Made by a program: the position numbers and the translations under genes. Positions 1 to 5,972 of a stretch of DNA of 18,444 bases are shown here, piece after piece. The notes beneath the pieces are model-generated. The model saw only the letters and a program-made list of their open reading frames with translations. It searched no databases and was not told the origin of the DNA. The DNA is taken from assembly GCA_041635755.1 (NCBI GenBank), contig JBFKUL010000023.1:1-18444 (forward strand). Reading direction: 5' to 3'. Each line of letters opens with the position of its first letter. Within the stretch, counting starts at the first letter, position 1. Source of the stretch: JBFKUL01 sp041635755. GTDB taxonomy: Bacteria; Pseudomonadota; Gammaproteobacteria; Burkholderiales; SG8-39.

Positions 1-584
1 CCCTCGATCGCGCGCCACAGCTGCAGCAGATAGCTGAGGTCCCAGTTGAGTTCCTCGGCGGCGCGGCCGATCGCCGCGGTGCGCGCGATCACACTCATGC
101 CTTCGGGGAGTTGCAGCTGGTCGAGGATCTCGCGCAGCTCGTTGCGGTCCTCGCCTTCGATGCGGCGCGACACGCCACCGCCGCGCGGATTGTTCGGCAT
201 CAGGACGAGATAGCGTCCCGCCAGGCTGATGAAGGTGGTGAGCGCTGCACCCTTGGTGCCGCGCTCGTCTTTCTCAACCTGGACGATCAGTTCCTGGCCT
301 TCGCGCAAGGCGTCCTGGATACGCGCCTTGCCTGGATCGACGTCGCCCCGGAAGTAGCTGCGGCCGACCTCCTTGAAGGGCAGAAAGCCGTGACGCTCTT
401 CACCGTACTCGACGAAGGCCGCTTCGAGGCTGGGCTCGATGCGGGTGATGATGCCTTTGTAGATGTTGCTTTTGCGCTGTTCCCTTGAGGCTGATTCGAT
501 GTCGAGGTCGACGAGTTTCTGTCCGTCTACGATTGCGACGCGCAGTTCCTCTTGCTGCGTCGCGTTGAATAGCATGCGCTTCAC
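1..584 (-). CDS. rne: Ribonuclease E, N-terminal part (cut by window edge)
   Basis: RNase E is the endonuclease that starts mRNA decay and processes rRNA and tRNA precursors, usually as the scaffold of the degradosome. About 194 N-terminal residues are visible. They begin MKRMLFNATQQEELR, the classic RNase E/G opening. Next comes the S1 RNA-binding region (about residues 36-120), with KSNIYKGIITRIEPSLEAA and GRSYFRGDVDPGK, and then the start of the RNase H-like segment (GRYLVLMPNNPRGGGVSRRI). The catalytic DNase I-like domain lies beyond the edge. I chose the GTG at 584 because GGAGAA (minus strand, plus coordinates 591-596) sits six bases upstream and the protein then starts with the conserved KRML. 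The ATG at 575 would be too close to this site. The gene is transcribed divergently from rluC. Its ribosome binding site lies inside a perfect palindrome, which suggests control of translation. Confidence 0.97.
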   Translation of the reverse strand, partial: MKRMLFNATQQEELRVAIVDGQKLVDLDIESASREQRKSNIYKGIITRIEPSLEAAFVEYGEERHGFLPFKEVGRSYFRGDVDPGKARIQDALREGQELIVQVEKDERGTKGAALTTFISLAGRYLVLMPNNPRGGGVSRRIEGEDRNELREILDQLQLPEGMSVIARTAAIGRAAEELNWDLSYLLQLWRAIE

Positions 585-929
585 TTCTTGTTCTCCTGCG
601 CGCGCAGGAGAACCGGCATACCGTCGCGAAGGTTTTTTCTAGTTGCTAGCCAGTCAAAGCCCTTGTCTTTCGGTTGGAGGCACCATCTGTCGGTGACCAA
701 TCGGCCGGGTTCCATGCACCCTTCCTTAAGGGGTGCGGGAAATTCCGCGTGGAAAAACCCACTGCGCGCGCTAAAAAGCACTATCGCTACTTGCGGTGAG
801 CGAAATTAACCCATTGCTTCAGGCCCGGCTTCAGCCGGACAGGAGGCGGGATGCAAGTCCGATCGCGCATGACGCTGATCGCAGACCTGTGCCTCGCGAC
901 TCGAAGCAAGTCGTGAGATCATACGGAAA
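585..929. other. Divergent rne-rluC spacer with several potential hairpins
   Basis: This 345-base spacer has no convincing gene; the short open frames in it lack family features. Most of it is probably the rne leader on the minus strand. Besides the palindrome at 591-612 I see a two-tier inverted repeat at 671-703 (CGGTTGG with CCAATCG around CACC with GGTG), GCACCC with GGGTGC at 716-736, GCGG with CCGC at 735-748, GTGG with CCAC at 749-762, and CCGGC-TTCA-GCCGG at 825-838. No convincing -35/-10 pair was found for either gene. Long structured rne leaders that mediate autoregulation are known in enterobacteria. Whether this one works the same way is inference. Confidence 0.6.
591..612 (-). 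promoter_or_regulatory. Perfect palindrome that contains the rne ribosome binding site
   Basis: The arms TTCTCCTGCGC and GCGCAGGAGAA are exact reverse complements with no spacer. In rne mRNA this can fold as a 9-bp stem with a GCGC loop. The 3' arm carries GGAGAA, the Shine-Dalgarno sequence six bases before the GTG start, and the 5' arm carries the anti-Shine-Dalgarno TTCTCC. Folding would hide the ribosome binding site. As DNA, the same repeat could also be a protein operator. Confidence 0.6.
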
Positions 930-1877
930 ATGAATGACTTAAGCAAGGCTCGGGCGACCCTTCTTGAAGTCGGGGAGGACGCCGAGGCACAGCGCATCGA
1001 TAACTTCCTCCTGCGCCGCCTCAAGGGCGTGCCCAAGAGCCACGTCTACCGCGTGCTTCGCAGCGGACAGGTCCGCGTCAACAGTGCCAGGGTCAAGCCC
1101 GATTACCGCCTTAAGCTCGGCGATCGCGTGCGGGTGCCGCCGGTGCGCCTCGAGCACCCGGCGACGCGGCCGAGCGCGCGGCCCCGCGAGCTCCCGATCG
1201 TGTACGAGGACGACGTGGTGCTGGTGGTCGACAAGCCAAGCGGCGTCGCGGTGCATGGCGGCAGTGGGGTGAGCTACGGTGCGATCGAGTCGTTGCGTGC
1301 GGCGCGCCCGCAAGCCAAGTTCCTCGAGCTTGCGCATCGGATCGATCGAGACACCTCGGGCCTGCTGGCGATCGCCAAGCGGCGCAGTGCGTTGGTCGAA
1401 ATGCACCGCATGCTGCGCGAAGGAGAGGTCGAGAAGATCTACGTGGCGATCACGAAAGGACGCTGGAAGGGCGGCGCACGCGAGCTGCGCGAGGCGCTGC
1501 ACAAGTTCGTCAACGCAGGCGGCGAGCGCAGGGTCAGCGTGCACGAGGATGGACGCGAAGCCGTCACCCGAGTGCGCCCGCTCGCTACGAGCGAACGCTA
1601 CAGCCTGCTCGAGCTGCGCCTGCTTACGGGACGCACGCACCAGATCCGTGTGCATCTCGCGCACGCCGGTTACCCGATTGTCGGCGACGACAAGTACGGC
1701 GACTTCGAGTTGAACCGTATTCTCGCGAAGGAGGGCGTGCGGCGCCTTTTCCTGCACGCGCGTCGGCTTGCATTCCGCCACCCCCGTTCCGGAGAACGTC
1801 TGGTGCTCGAGGCCGCGCTGCCGCCCGACATGCAGACGTTCGTGACGCAGCATCTTTCAGCGCATGCCGCAACCTGA
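930..1877 (+). CDS. rluC: 23S rRNA pseudouridine synthase RluC
   Basis: RluC isomerises uridines of 23S rRNA (955, 2504 and 2580 in E. coli numbering) to pseudouridine. The 315-residue product has an N-terminal S4 RNA-binding domain (about residues 20-80), including AQRIDNFLLRRLKGVPKSHVYR, so close to E. coli RluC that I prefer RluC to RluD. The RluA-family catalytic domain follows. Asp139 in HRIDRDTSGLLAIAK is the expected catalytic aspartate, and LLTGRTHQIRVHLAHAGYP is the conserved late motif. The start is ATG at 930; only a weak CGGAAA precedes it. The gene is divergent from rne, as in many proteobacteria. Its end overlaps the next gene by 14 bases, so it probably heads an operon with the phosphatase, Rieske and peptidase genes. 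Confidence 0.95.
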   Translation: MNDLSKARATLLEVGEDAEAQRIDNFLLRRLKGVPKSHVYRVLRSGQVRVNSARVKPDYRLKLGDRVRVPPVRLEHPATRPSARPRELPIVYEDDVVLVVDKPSGVAVHGGSGVSYGAIESLRAARPQAKFLELAHRIDRDTSGLLAIAKRRSALVEMHRMLREGEVEKIYVAITKGRWKGGARELREALHKFVNAGGERRVSVHEDGREAVTRVRPLATSERYSLLELRLLTGRTHQIRVHLAHAGYPIVGDDKYGDFELNRILAKEGVRRLFLHARRLAFRHPRSGERLVLEAALPPDMQTFVTQHLSAHAAT

Positions 1878-2529
1878 GCGACGCTACCCGCTAATCGTGT
1901 TCGACTGGGATGGAACGCTCATCGATTCTGCTTCCACGATCGTCGAGTGCATCCAGCAGGCGAGCCGAGACATGGGGCTGCAGGTGCCCGACCGCGACAC
2001 GGCAAGCCACGTCATCGGACTCGGCCTGCATGATGCGCTGCGCTTTGCGGTTCCGGGACTGGAGCGCGCGCAATACATGGATTTCGTGGCGCATTATCGA
2101 AGGCATTTCCTGCGGCGGGAGGAGGCCATGACCCTGTTCCCGGGGATCTCGCTGCTGATGGCCGCGCTTCGCGAGCGGGGCCACCGCCTTGCGGTGGCCA
2201 CCGGTAAGAGTCGGCAGGGCCTGGAGCGCGCACTCGATGCAAGCGGCCTCAGATCGCATTTCGCCGCCACGCGATGCGCCGACGAGACGCATCCAAAACC
2301 TCATCCCGCCATGCTGCTCGAATTGCTGGAGGCGCTGTCGCTCGAGCCCGCCCAAGCACTCATGATCGGGGATACGTCGCATGACCTGGAGATGGCGAAG
2401 AGCGCCGATGTTGACGCGATTGCGGTGACTTACGGTGCGCATCCCGAAGCGAGATTGCGCCAACTGCGGCCGCTGGCGCTCGCCGCGAGCGTCGCCGAAC
2501 TCGAATCATGGCTGACGCGCCACGCCTGA
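1864..2529 (+). CDS. HAD-superfamily phosphatase, Gph-like
   Basis: This 221-residue HAD subfamily IA hydrolase has the full motif set. Motif I is FDWDGTLID with nucleophile Asp14 and acid/base Asp16, motif II is Thr113 in VATGKS, the motif III lysine is Lys145 in HPKPHP, and motif IV is GDTSHDLEMA with Asp170 and Asp174. The helical cap lies between about residues 20 and 90. It resembles phosphoglycolate phosphatase-like proteins, but the substrate cannot be read from the sequence; small phosphorylated metabolites or nucleotides are likely. The ATG at 1864 overlaps the rluC end by 14 bases and the reading frame runs 22 bases into the Rieske gene, which indicates translational coupling. In Betaproteobacteria this gene commonly follows rluC. 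Confidence 0.9.
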   Translation: MPQPERRYPLIVFDWDGTLIDSASTIVECIQQASRDMGLQVPDRDTASHVIGLGLHDALRFAVPGLERAQYMDFVAHYRRHFLRREEAMTLFPGISLLMAALRERGHRLAVATGKSRQGLERALDASGLRSHFAATRCADETHPKPHPAMLLELLEALSLEPAQALMIGDTSHDLEMAKSADVDAIAVTYGAHPEARLRQLRPLALAASVAELESWLTRHA

Positions 2530-2867
2530 TCTGCGACTCGGCTGCGCTCACCGATTCGGGCCGGGGGGTGCGCTTCGAGATCGAGCGCCATGGCGAGCCC
2601 GTGCCCGCGTTTGCAGTGCGTTATCGTGGACGGGTGCATGCCTACCTCAACCGTTGCAGCCATGTCCCGATGGAGCTCGATTGGATCGAGGGCCAGTTTT
2701 TCGATCTGCAAGGGCGCGATTTGATATGCTCGACGCACGGCGCAGAGTACGACACTGCAAGCGGTCGCTGCCTTGGTGGGCCGTGCAGTGGCGCGCCGCT
2801 CGTCAAGCTCGAAGTCGAGGAGCGCGGCGGCAAGGTCTATTACCTGGGATTCAAAGATGGCCGATAA
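2508..2867 (+). CDS. Small Rieske [2Fe-2S] protein
   Basis: This 119-residue soluble protein is essentially one Rieske domain. The cluster ligands are clear: Cys50 and His52 in NRCSHVPMEL, and Cys74 and His77 in LICSTHGAEYD. Rieske domains carry electrons or serve as ferredoxin-like subunits. This one is not a bc1 subunit, because it has no membrane anchor and lacks the cysteine pair usually found next to the ligands. GRCLGGPC further on may help shape the cluster loop, but it does not match the standard box. The ATG at 2508 lies inside the phosphatase gene, and the end overlaps the peptidase gene by 11 bases. No partner oxygenase or reductase is encoded nearby, so its role is unknown. Confidence 0.92.
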   Translation: MADAPRLICDSAALTDSGRGVRFEIERHGEPVPAFAVRYRGRVHAYLNRCSHVPMELDWIEGQFFDLQGRDLICSTHGAEYDTASGRCLGGPCSGAPLVKLEVEERGGKVYYLGFKDGR

Positions 2868-3801
2868 CGACGGACGTTGGGAACGGGCGCTGGTGGAAAA
2901 GCTGGCGATGGCTTCGCTTAGGGAGCAGCGGCGCTCGCGACTGTGGGGCATTTTCTTCAAGCTGCTGACCTTCGCCTACATTACGGTCCTCATCGTGCTC
3001 GCGGTGGACTGGGGCGAGCGAGCCGAGGCGGTCGGTCGCAAGCACACCGCGCTGGTCGAGATCAACGGGTTGATCGCACCGGGTACGGACGCGAGCGCGG
3101 AGCGGGTCACGACCGCGCTGCAGGCGGCGTTCAAAGACAAGAACACGCAGGGCATCGTAGTGCGGATCAACAGCCCCGGAGGAAGCCCGGTTCAGGCGCA
3201 AGCCATCTACGAGGAGATGCGTCGCCTGCGGCAGAAGTACCCCAACGTGCCGCTTTACGCCGTAGTCGAGGACTTGTGCGCTTCGGGCGGCTATTTCGCC
3301 GCCGTGGGCGCAGATCGCATTTATGTCAGTAAATCGAGCATCATGGGTTCGATCGGCGTACGCATGGATGGATTCGGCGTGACCGGCCTGATGGAGAAGA
3401 TCGGCGTCGAGCGCCGGTTGCTGACCGCCGGCGAGAACAAGGCGTTGCTCGATCCCTTCCTGCCGATGGATGAACGCCACAAGGAGCACGTACTCGGCCT
3501 GATAAAAGAGATCCACCAGCAGTTCATCAGCGTAGTGCGCGAAGGGCGGGGCCAGCGCCTCAAGGAAACACCGGACATGTTCTCGGGGCTGATCTGGACC
3601 GGTCAGAAAAGCATCGAGCTCGGACTGGCCGATGCGCTTGGAAGCCTGGATTACGTGGCGCGTGAAGTGGTGAAGGCCGAGACCATCGTCGATTTCACGC
3701 AGAAGGAGAATATCGCCGAGAAGTTTGCGCGGCGTTTCGGCGCTGGCGCAGCGAGCGCACTGGCCGAGTTCGCCCTGCGCGCTTCGCCCGTGCTGCGCTA
3801 G
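2857..3801 (+). CDS. sppA: S49-family inner-membrane peptidase (SppA/SohB type)
   Basis: Peptidases of this family cut remnant signal peptides and other small membrane peptides. The 314-residue protein has a charged cytoplasmic N-terminus, one membrane segment at about residues 29-50 (GIFFKLLTFAYITVLIVLAV) and a single S49 domain. Ser143 in EDLCASGGYFAA is the expected nucleophile and Lys195 in AGENKALLDPF the expected general base. The 52-residue spacing equals the Ser147-Lys199 dyad of Bacillus SppA. NSPGGS at 105-110 is the usual oxyanion-side motif. It is a single-domain enzyme, half the length of the duplicated E. coli SppA. I chose ATG 2857, which overlaps the Rieske end by 11 bases; earlier in-frame starts lie deep inside that gene. 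The stop is shared in a CTAG with the convergent methyltransferase gene. Confidence 0.92.
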   Translation: MADNDGRWERALVEKLAMASLREQRRSRLWGIFFKLLTFAYITVLIVLAVDWGERAEAVGRKHTALVEINGLIAPGTDASAERVTTALQAAFKDKNTQGIVVRINSPGGSPVQAQAIYEEMRRLRQKYPNVPLYAVVEDLCASGGYFAAVGADRIYVSKSSIMGSIGVRMDGFGVTGLMEKIGVERRLLTAGENKALLDPFLPMDERHKEHVLGLIKEIHQQFISVVREGRGQRLKETPDMFSGLIWTGQKSIELGLADALGSLDYVAREVVKAETIVDFTQKENIAEKFARRFGAGAASALAEFALRASPVLR

Positions 3802-4505
3802 CGCGCGAGGAGCAGGAACACGCTGGGTCGCCGACCGAGCGCGTCGGGCGCTGTACGATCCCATTGCGCGACGCTGCTGACCCGCACGGTTTCGGTGGGC
3901 AGCGTCAGATCGCTCGCGACGCAAAGACGCGTTGCGGGCGCGCAGGTCTTGAGCAATGAGGCGAGCATCGCAGCGTTGCGATAGGGCGTCTCGATGAAGA
4001 TCTGGGTCTCACCCGACTCGCGCGAGCGCCGCTCGAGTTCCACGATACGCCGCTCGCGCTCGGCAGCCTCGCGGGGCAGGTAGCCGCTGAACGCAAAGCA
4101 CTGGCCCTCGAGACCCGAGGCCATCAACGCCAGCACGATCGAGGACGGTCCGATCAGCGGCACGACGCGAAAGCCTTCACGATGCGCCGCCTCGACCAGT
4201 GCCGCGCCGGGGTCGGCCACGGCCGGACAGCCCGCTTCCGATACCAGGCCGAGTGCACGCCCCTTGCGAAGCGGCTCCAGGAGCGCGGCAACCGAGCGGC
4301 TCGGCGTGTGCTTGTCGAGCACTTCGATGCGCAGCTCCTGCAGCGGGCAGGGCATGCCGACCGCCGCCAGAAAGGCGCGAGCGCTCTTCGCGTTTTCCGC
4401 CACGAAGTCGCGCAACTCGCGCACCTTTTCGAGCGCATCGACCGGTAGCGCATTCGCGGGCGCGCCGCCAAGCGGTGTCGGAATCGCGTAGAGCGCCGCG
4501 AGCAT
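3798..4505 (-). CDS. RsmI-like SAM-dependent methyltransferase (tetrapyrrole methylase fold)
   Basis: The 235-residue protein has the RsmI/tetrapyrrole methylase signature: LYAIPTPLGG near the N-terminus, GLVSEAGCPAVADPGAALV at about 87-104 (compare the GLISDAGTPLISDPG type in RsmI) and VVPLIGPSSIVLALMASGL at about 114-132. RsmI methylates the 2'-oxygen of 16S rRNA C1402. This protein is shorter, has only a degenerate version of the RsmI N-terminal glycine loop and lacks the RsmI C-terminal extension. It is therefore probably the betaproteobacterial paralogue usually found beside maf, with unknown substrate, rather than RsmI itself. The start ATG (4505-4503) overlaps the maf stop as TGATG, so the two are likely translated together. 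The stop lies in the same CTAG as the sppA stop. Confidence 0.85.
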   Translation of the reverse strand: MLAALYAIPTPLGGAPANALPVDALEKVRELRDFVAENAKSARAFLAAVGMPCPLQELRIEVLDKHTPSRSVAALLEPLRKGRALGLVSEAGCPAVADPGAALVEAAHREGFRVVPLIGPSSIVLALMASGLEGQCFAFSGYLPREAAERERRIVELERRSRESGETQIFIETPYRNAAMLASLLKTCAPATRLCVASDLTLPTETVRVSSVAQWDRTAPDALGRRPSVFLLLAR

Positions 4506-5095
4506 CAGCCAAGCACCGGCATTCCCGCTTCGGCAAGCAATCCGGTGAGGGCGATCAGCGGCAGTCCGATGAGCGATGTCGGATCCTCGGTTTCAATGGT
4601 CGCAATGAGGGCGATGCCTAGGCCCTCGGCTTTTGCGCTGCCGGCGCAATCAAAGGGCTGCTCGCGATCCAGGTAGGTCTCGATCTGAGCGTCACTCAGG
4701 TGGCGAAACTGTACGCGACAGGGCACCACTCGATCCCAATGCCGCGCCGATGCCGCATCGAGCAGCGTTATCGCGGTGTGGAATTCGGCGGCCTTGCCGC
4801 TGAGCAGACGTAGCTGATCCCTGGCGTTAGCGCGATTGCCCGGCTTGTCCAAGCGGCGCGCGCCGAGCGCGGCGACCTGATCGGCGCCGATGACGAGTGC
4901 GTCCGGAAACCGCGCGGTCACCGCGCGCGCCTTGAGCATCGCGAGCCGCTGTGCGGTGGCGGCCGGCCCCTCGCCCGGCGACGGCGTTTCCTCGACGCCG
5001 GGGCTCACGCACTCGAAGGCGATGCCGAGCCGGCCGAGCAGCAGTTTGCGGTAGGCCGAAGTGGAGGCGAGTATCAGGCGCCGAGCGTCTGGCAT
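4505..5095 (-). CDS. maf: Maf/YceF-type nucleotide pyrophosphatase (probable m7GTP specificity)
   Basis: Maf proteins hydrolyse non-canonical or modified nucleoside triphosphates to the monophosphate. The 196-residue product has LILASTSAYRK at residues 7-17 with the nucleotide-binding ASTS element, VEETP at 34-38, IGADQV with Asp72 as the probable catalytic base, and CAGSAKAEGLGI and SLIGLPLIAL near the C-terminus. The motif variants match E. coli YceF (7-methyl-GTP pyrophosphatase), and in both genomes the gene lies next to yceD-rpmF-plsX. I chose the ATG at 5095 because the ILASTS motif then starts at residue 8, as in the family; longer versions would run into yceD. No clear ribosome binding site is visible. 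It is divergent from yceD, with only 48 bases between the starts. Confidence 0.93.
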   Translation of the reverse strand: MPDARRLILASTSAYRKLLLGRLGIAFECVSPGVEETPSPGEGPAATAQRLAMLKARAVTARFPDALVIGADQVAALGARRLDKPGNRANARDQLRLLSGKAAEFHTAITLLDAASARHWDRVVPCRVQFRHLSDAQIETYLDREQPFDCAGSAKAEGLGIALIATIETEDPTSLIGLPLIALTGLLAEAGMPVLG

Positions 5096-5104
5096 GACTT
5101 TGTT

Positions 5105-5133
5105 TTGACGAGGTTTTTCCGCGATGGTATCAT
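5105..5133 (+). promoter_or_regulatory. Sigma-70 promoter of the yceD-rpmF-plsX-fab operon
   Basis: TTGACG at 5105-5110 and TATCAT at 5128-5133 are separated by exactly 17 bases, close to the ideal housekeeping promoter. The discriminator downstream (CGCCCGCC, 5134-5141) is all G/C, a feature of promoters repressed in the stringent response. Transcription would start near 5140-5142, only two to four bases before the yceD ATG at 5144, so the mRNA may be almost leaderless. Confidence 0.75.
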
Positions 5134-5136
5134 CGC
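5121..5136. repeat. Perfect inverted repeat over the -10 element (possible operator)
   Basis: GCGATG at 5121-5126 and CATCGC at 5131-5136 are exact reverse complements around the four bases GTAT. The repeat covers the whole TATCAT -10 element of the yceD promoter, where a bound repressor would block RNA polymerase. No regulator is known to me for it, and chance cannot be excluded for a 6+6 repeat. Confidence 0.4.
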
Positions 5137-5143
5137 CCGCCAG

Positions 5144-5653
5144 ATGTCGCACCAGCCGGTCATCGATGGCTTCGATTTCGCGGCGGCCGGAGCGATGCTG
5201 CAGGGCACCCTTGCTATCGGCGAGCTCGCTCGCCTTCATGATGCGCTGGCGTCCACGAGCGGCGCACTCAAGTATGAAGTATTGGGTACGCGCGACGAGC
5301 AGGGTCGTGCGGCGCTACGCGTACGGATTGATGGGGTGCTCAGGCTGACGTGTCAGCGCTGTCTCGGCGAGCTGGAGTTCCCGCTCGGCATCGACAGCAC
5401 GCTGGTGCTTGCGGCGTCGCAACGGGAACTCGATCGAGAGCCGATCGAGGTGCAGGGACCGGATCGCATTTTGGGATCCAAGGACATGGCGGTAAGGGCG
5501 CTGCTTGAGGACGAGCTGCTCCTGGCGGTACCTCCTGCGCCGCGCCACGAACGCTGCGTGGCGCAGGCGGAGGTACGAAACGAGGACGGGCAGCGCTCGC
5601 CGTTCGAGGAATTGCGTGGCATGCTCGGCGCGAAGCGCTCGAAGCAGGGTTGA
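5144..5653 (+). CDS. yceD: YceD/DUF177 protein, 23S rRNA accumulation factor
   Basis: YceD proteins are needed for normal accumulation of 23S rRNA and are nearly always encoded just before rpmF (L32). The 169-residue product has the DUF177 features: a short variable N-terminus, GTLAIGELARLHDAL, then a Cys pair in LTCQRCLGELEFPL and the late segment ALLEDELLLAVPPAPRHERC with a third cysteine. I chose ATG 5144 because MSHQPVIDGFDF matches the usual opening. The upstream TTG at 5105 is part of the -35 box of the promoter and cannot lie in that transcript. No ribosome binding site precedes the ATG, consistent with a very short leader. It is probably the first gene of the fatty acid operon. Confidence 0.88.
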   Translation: MSHQPVIDGFDFAAAGAMLQGTLAIGELARLHDALASTSGALKYEVLGTRDEQGRAALRVRIDGVLRLTCQRCLGELEFPLGIDSTLVLAASQRELDREPIEVQGPDRILGSKDMAVRALLEDELLLAVPPAPRHERCVAQAEVRNEDGQRSPFEELRGMLGAKRSKQG

Positions 5654-5708
5654 ACAGCCCCGGGGGCCGAAGCGCCCGGATTTGGAACTTGATCAAAGGA
5701 GTTTCGAC

Positions 5709-5888
5709 ATGGCAGTACAGCAGAACAAGAAATCCCCGTCCAGGCGCAACATGCGCCGCGCGCACGATTTTCTGGCCCAGCCCGCCCTCGCGGTGGAGCC
5801 GACCACGGGTGAGACGCATCTGCGTCACCATGTCAGCCCGACCGGCTTTTATCGCGGCAAGAAGGTCACGAAGGACAAGGACGAATAG
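5709..5888 (+). CDS. rpmF: 50S ribosomal protein L32
   Basis: This 59-residue basic protein of the large ribosomal subunit begins MAVQQNKKSPSRRNMRRAHD and ends with HLRHHVSPTGFYRGKKV, an almost textbook proteobacterial L32. It has no cysteines, so it is the zinc-free form. A strong AAAGGAG site (5696-5702) stands six bases before the ATG, in contrast to the poor sites of yceD and plsX, and would give the high expression a ribosomal protein needs. The gene lies 55 bases after yceD and 84 before plsX. The linkage of L32 with plsX and the fab genes is conserved in many proteobacteria. Confidence 0.97.
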   Translation: MAVQQNKKSPSRRNMRRAHDFLAQPALAVEPTTGETHLRHHVSPTGFYRGKKVTKDKDE

Positions 5889-5972
5889 GGCCCGCAAGGC
5901 CGGACCCTGCACGTGTGGCGGTTCCCGAGGCTTGCCTGAGGGCTGCGCTCGGGGCATGACTGCGCTCGCCCG

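Noticed and set aside
111..488. Plus-strand open frame at the left edge
   Set aside because: The minus strand here encodes unmistakable RNase E sequence; the plus frame is its complement.
652..657. TTGACT on the minus strand as a -35 element for rne
   Set aside because: No acceptable -10 hexamer lies 16-18 bases downstream; AACCTT at 17 is too poor.
939..1853. Long minus-strand open frame (304 codons) opposite rluC
   Set aside because: It mirrors rluC in GC-rich DNA, has no recognisable motif and is rich in His/Arg/Ala, as expected for an antisense shadow.
2851..3924. Minus-strand open frame of 357 codons opposite sppA
   Set aside because: The opposite strand encodes an S49 peptidase with an intact Ser-Lys dyad and membrane segment; the minus frame has no family features.
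5105..5143. N-terminal extension of YceD from the TTG at 5105
   Set aside because: This TTG is part of the -35 box of a strong promoter, and the extra residues do not match the family; ATG 5144 does.
5889..5953. Inverted repeats after rpmF as a terminator (GGCC/GGCC and CCCGAG/CTCGGG)
   Set aside because: The stems are short or have large loops and no T-run follows; plsX is expected to be co-transcribed.
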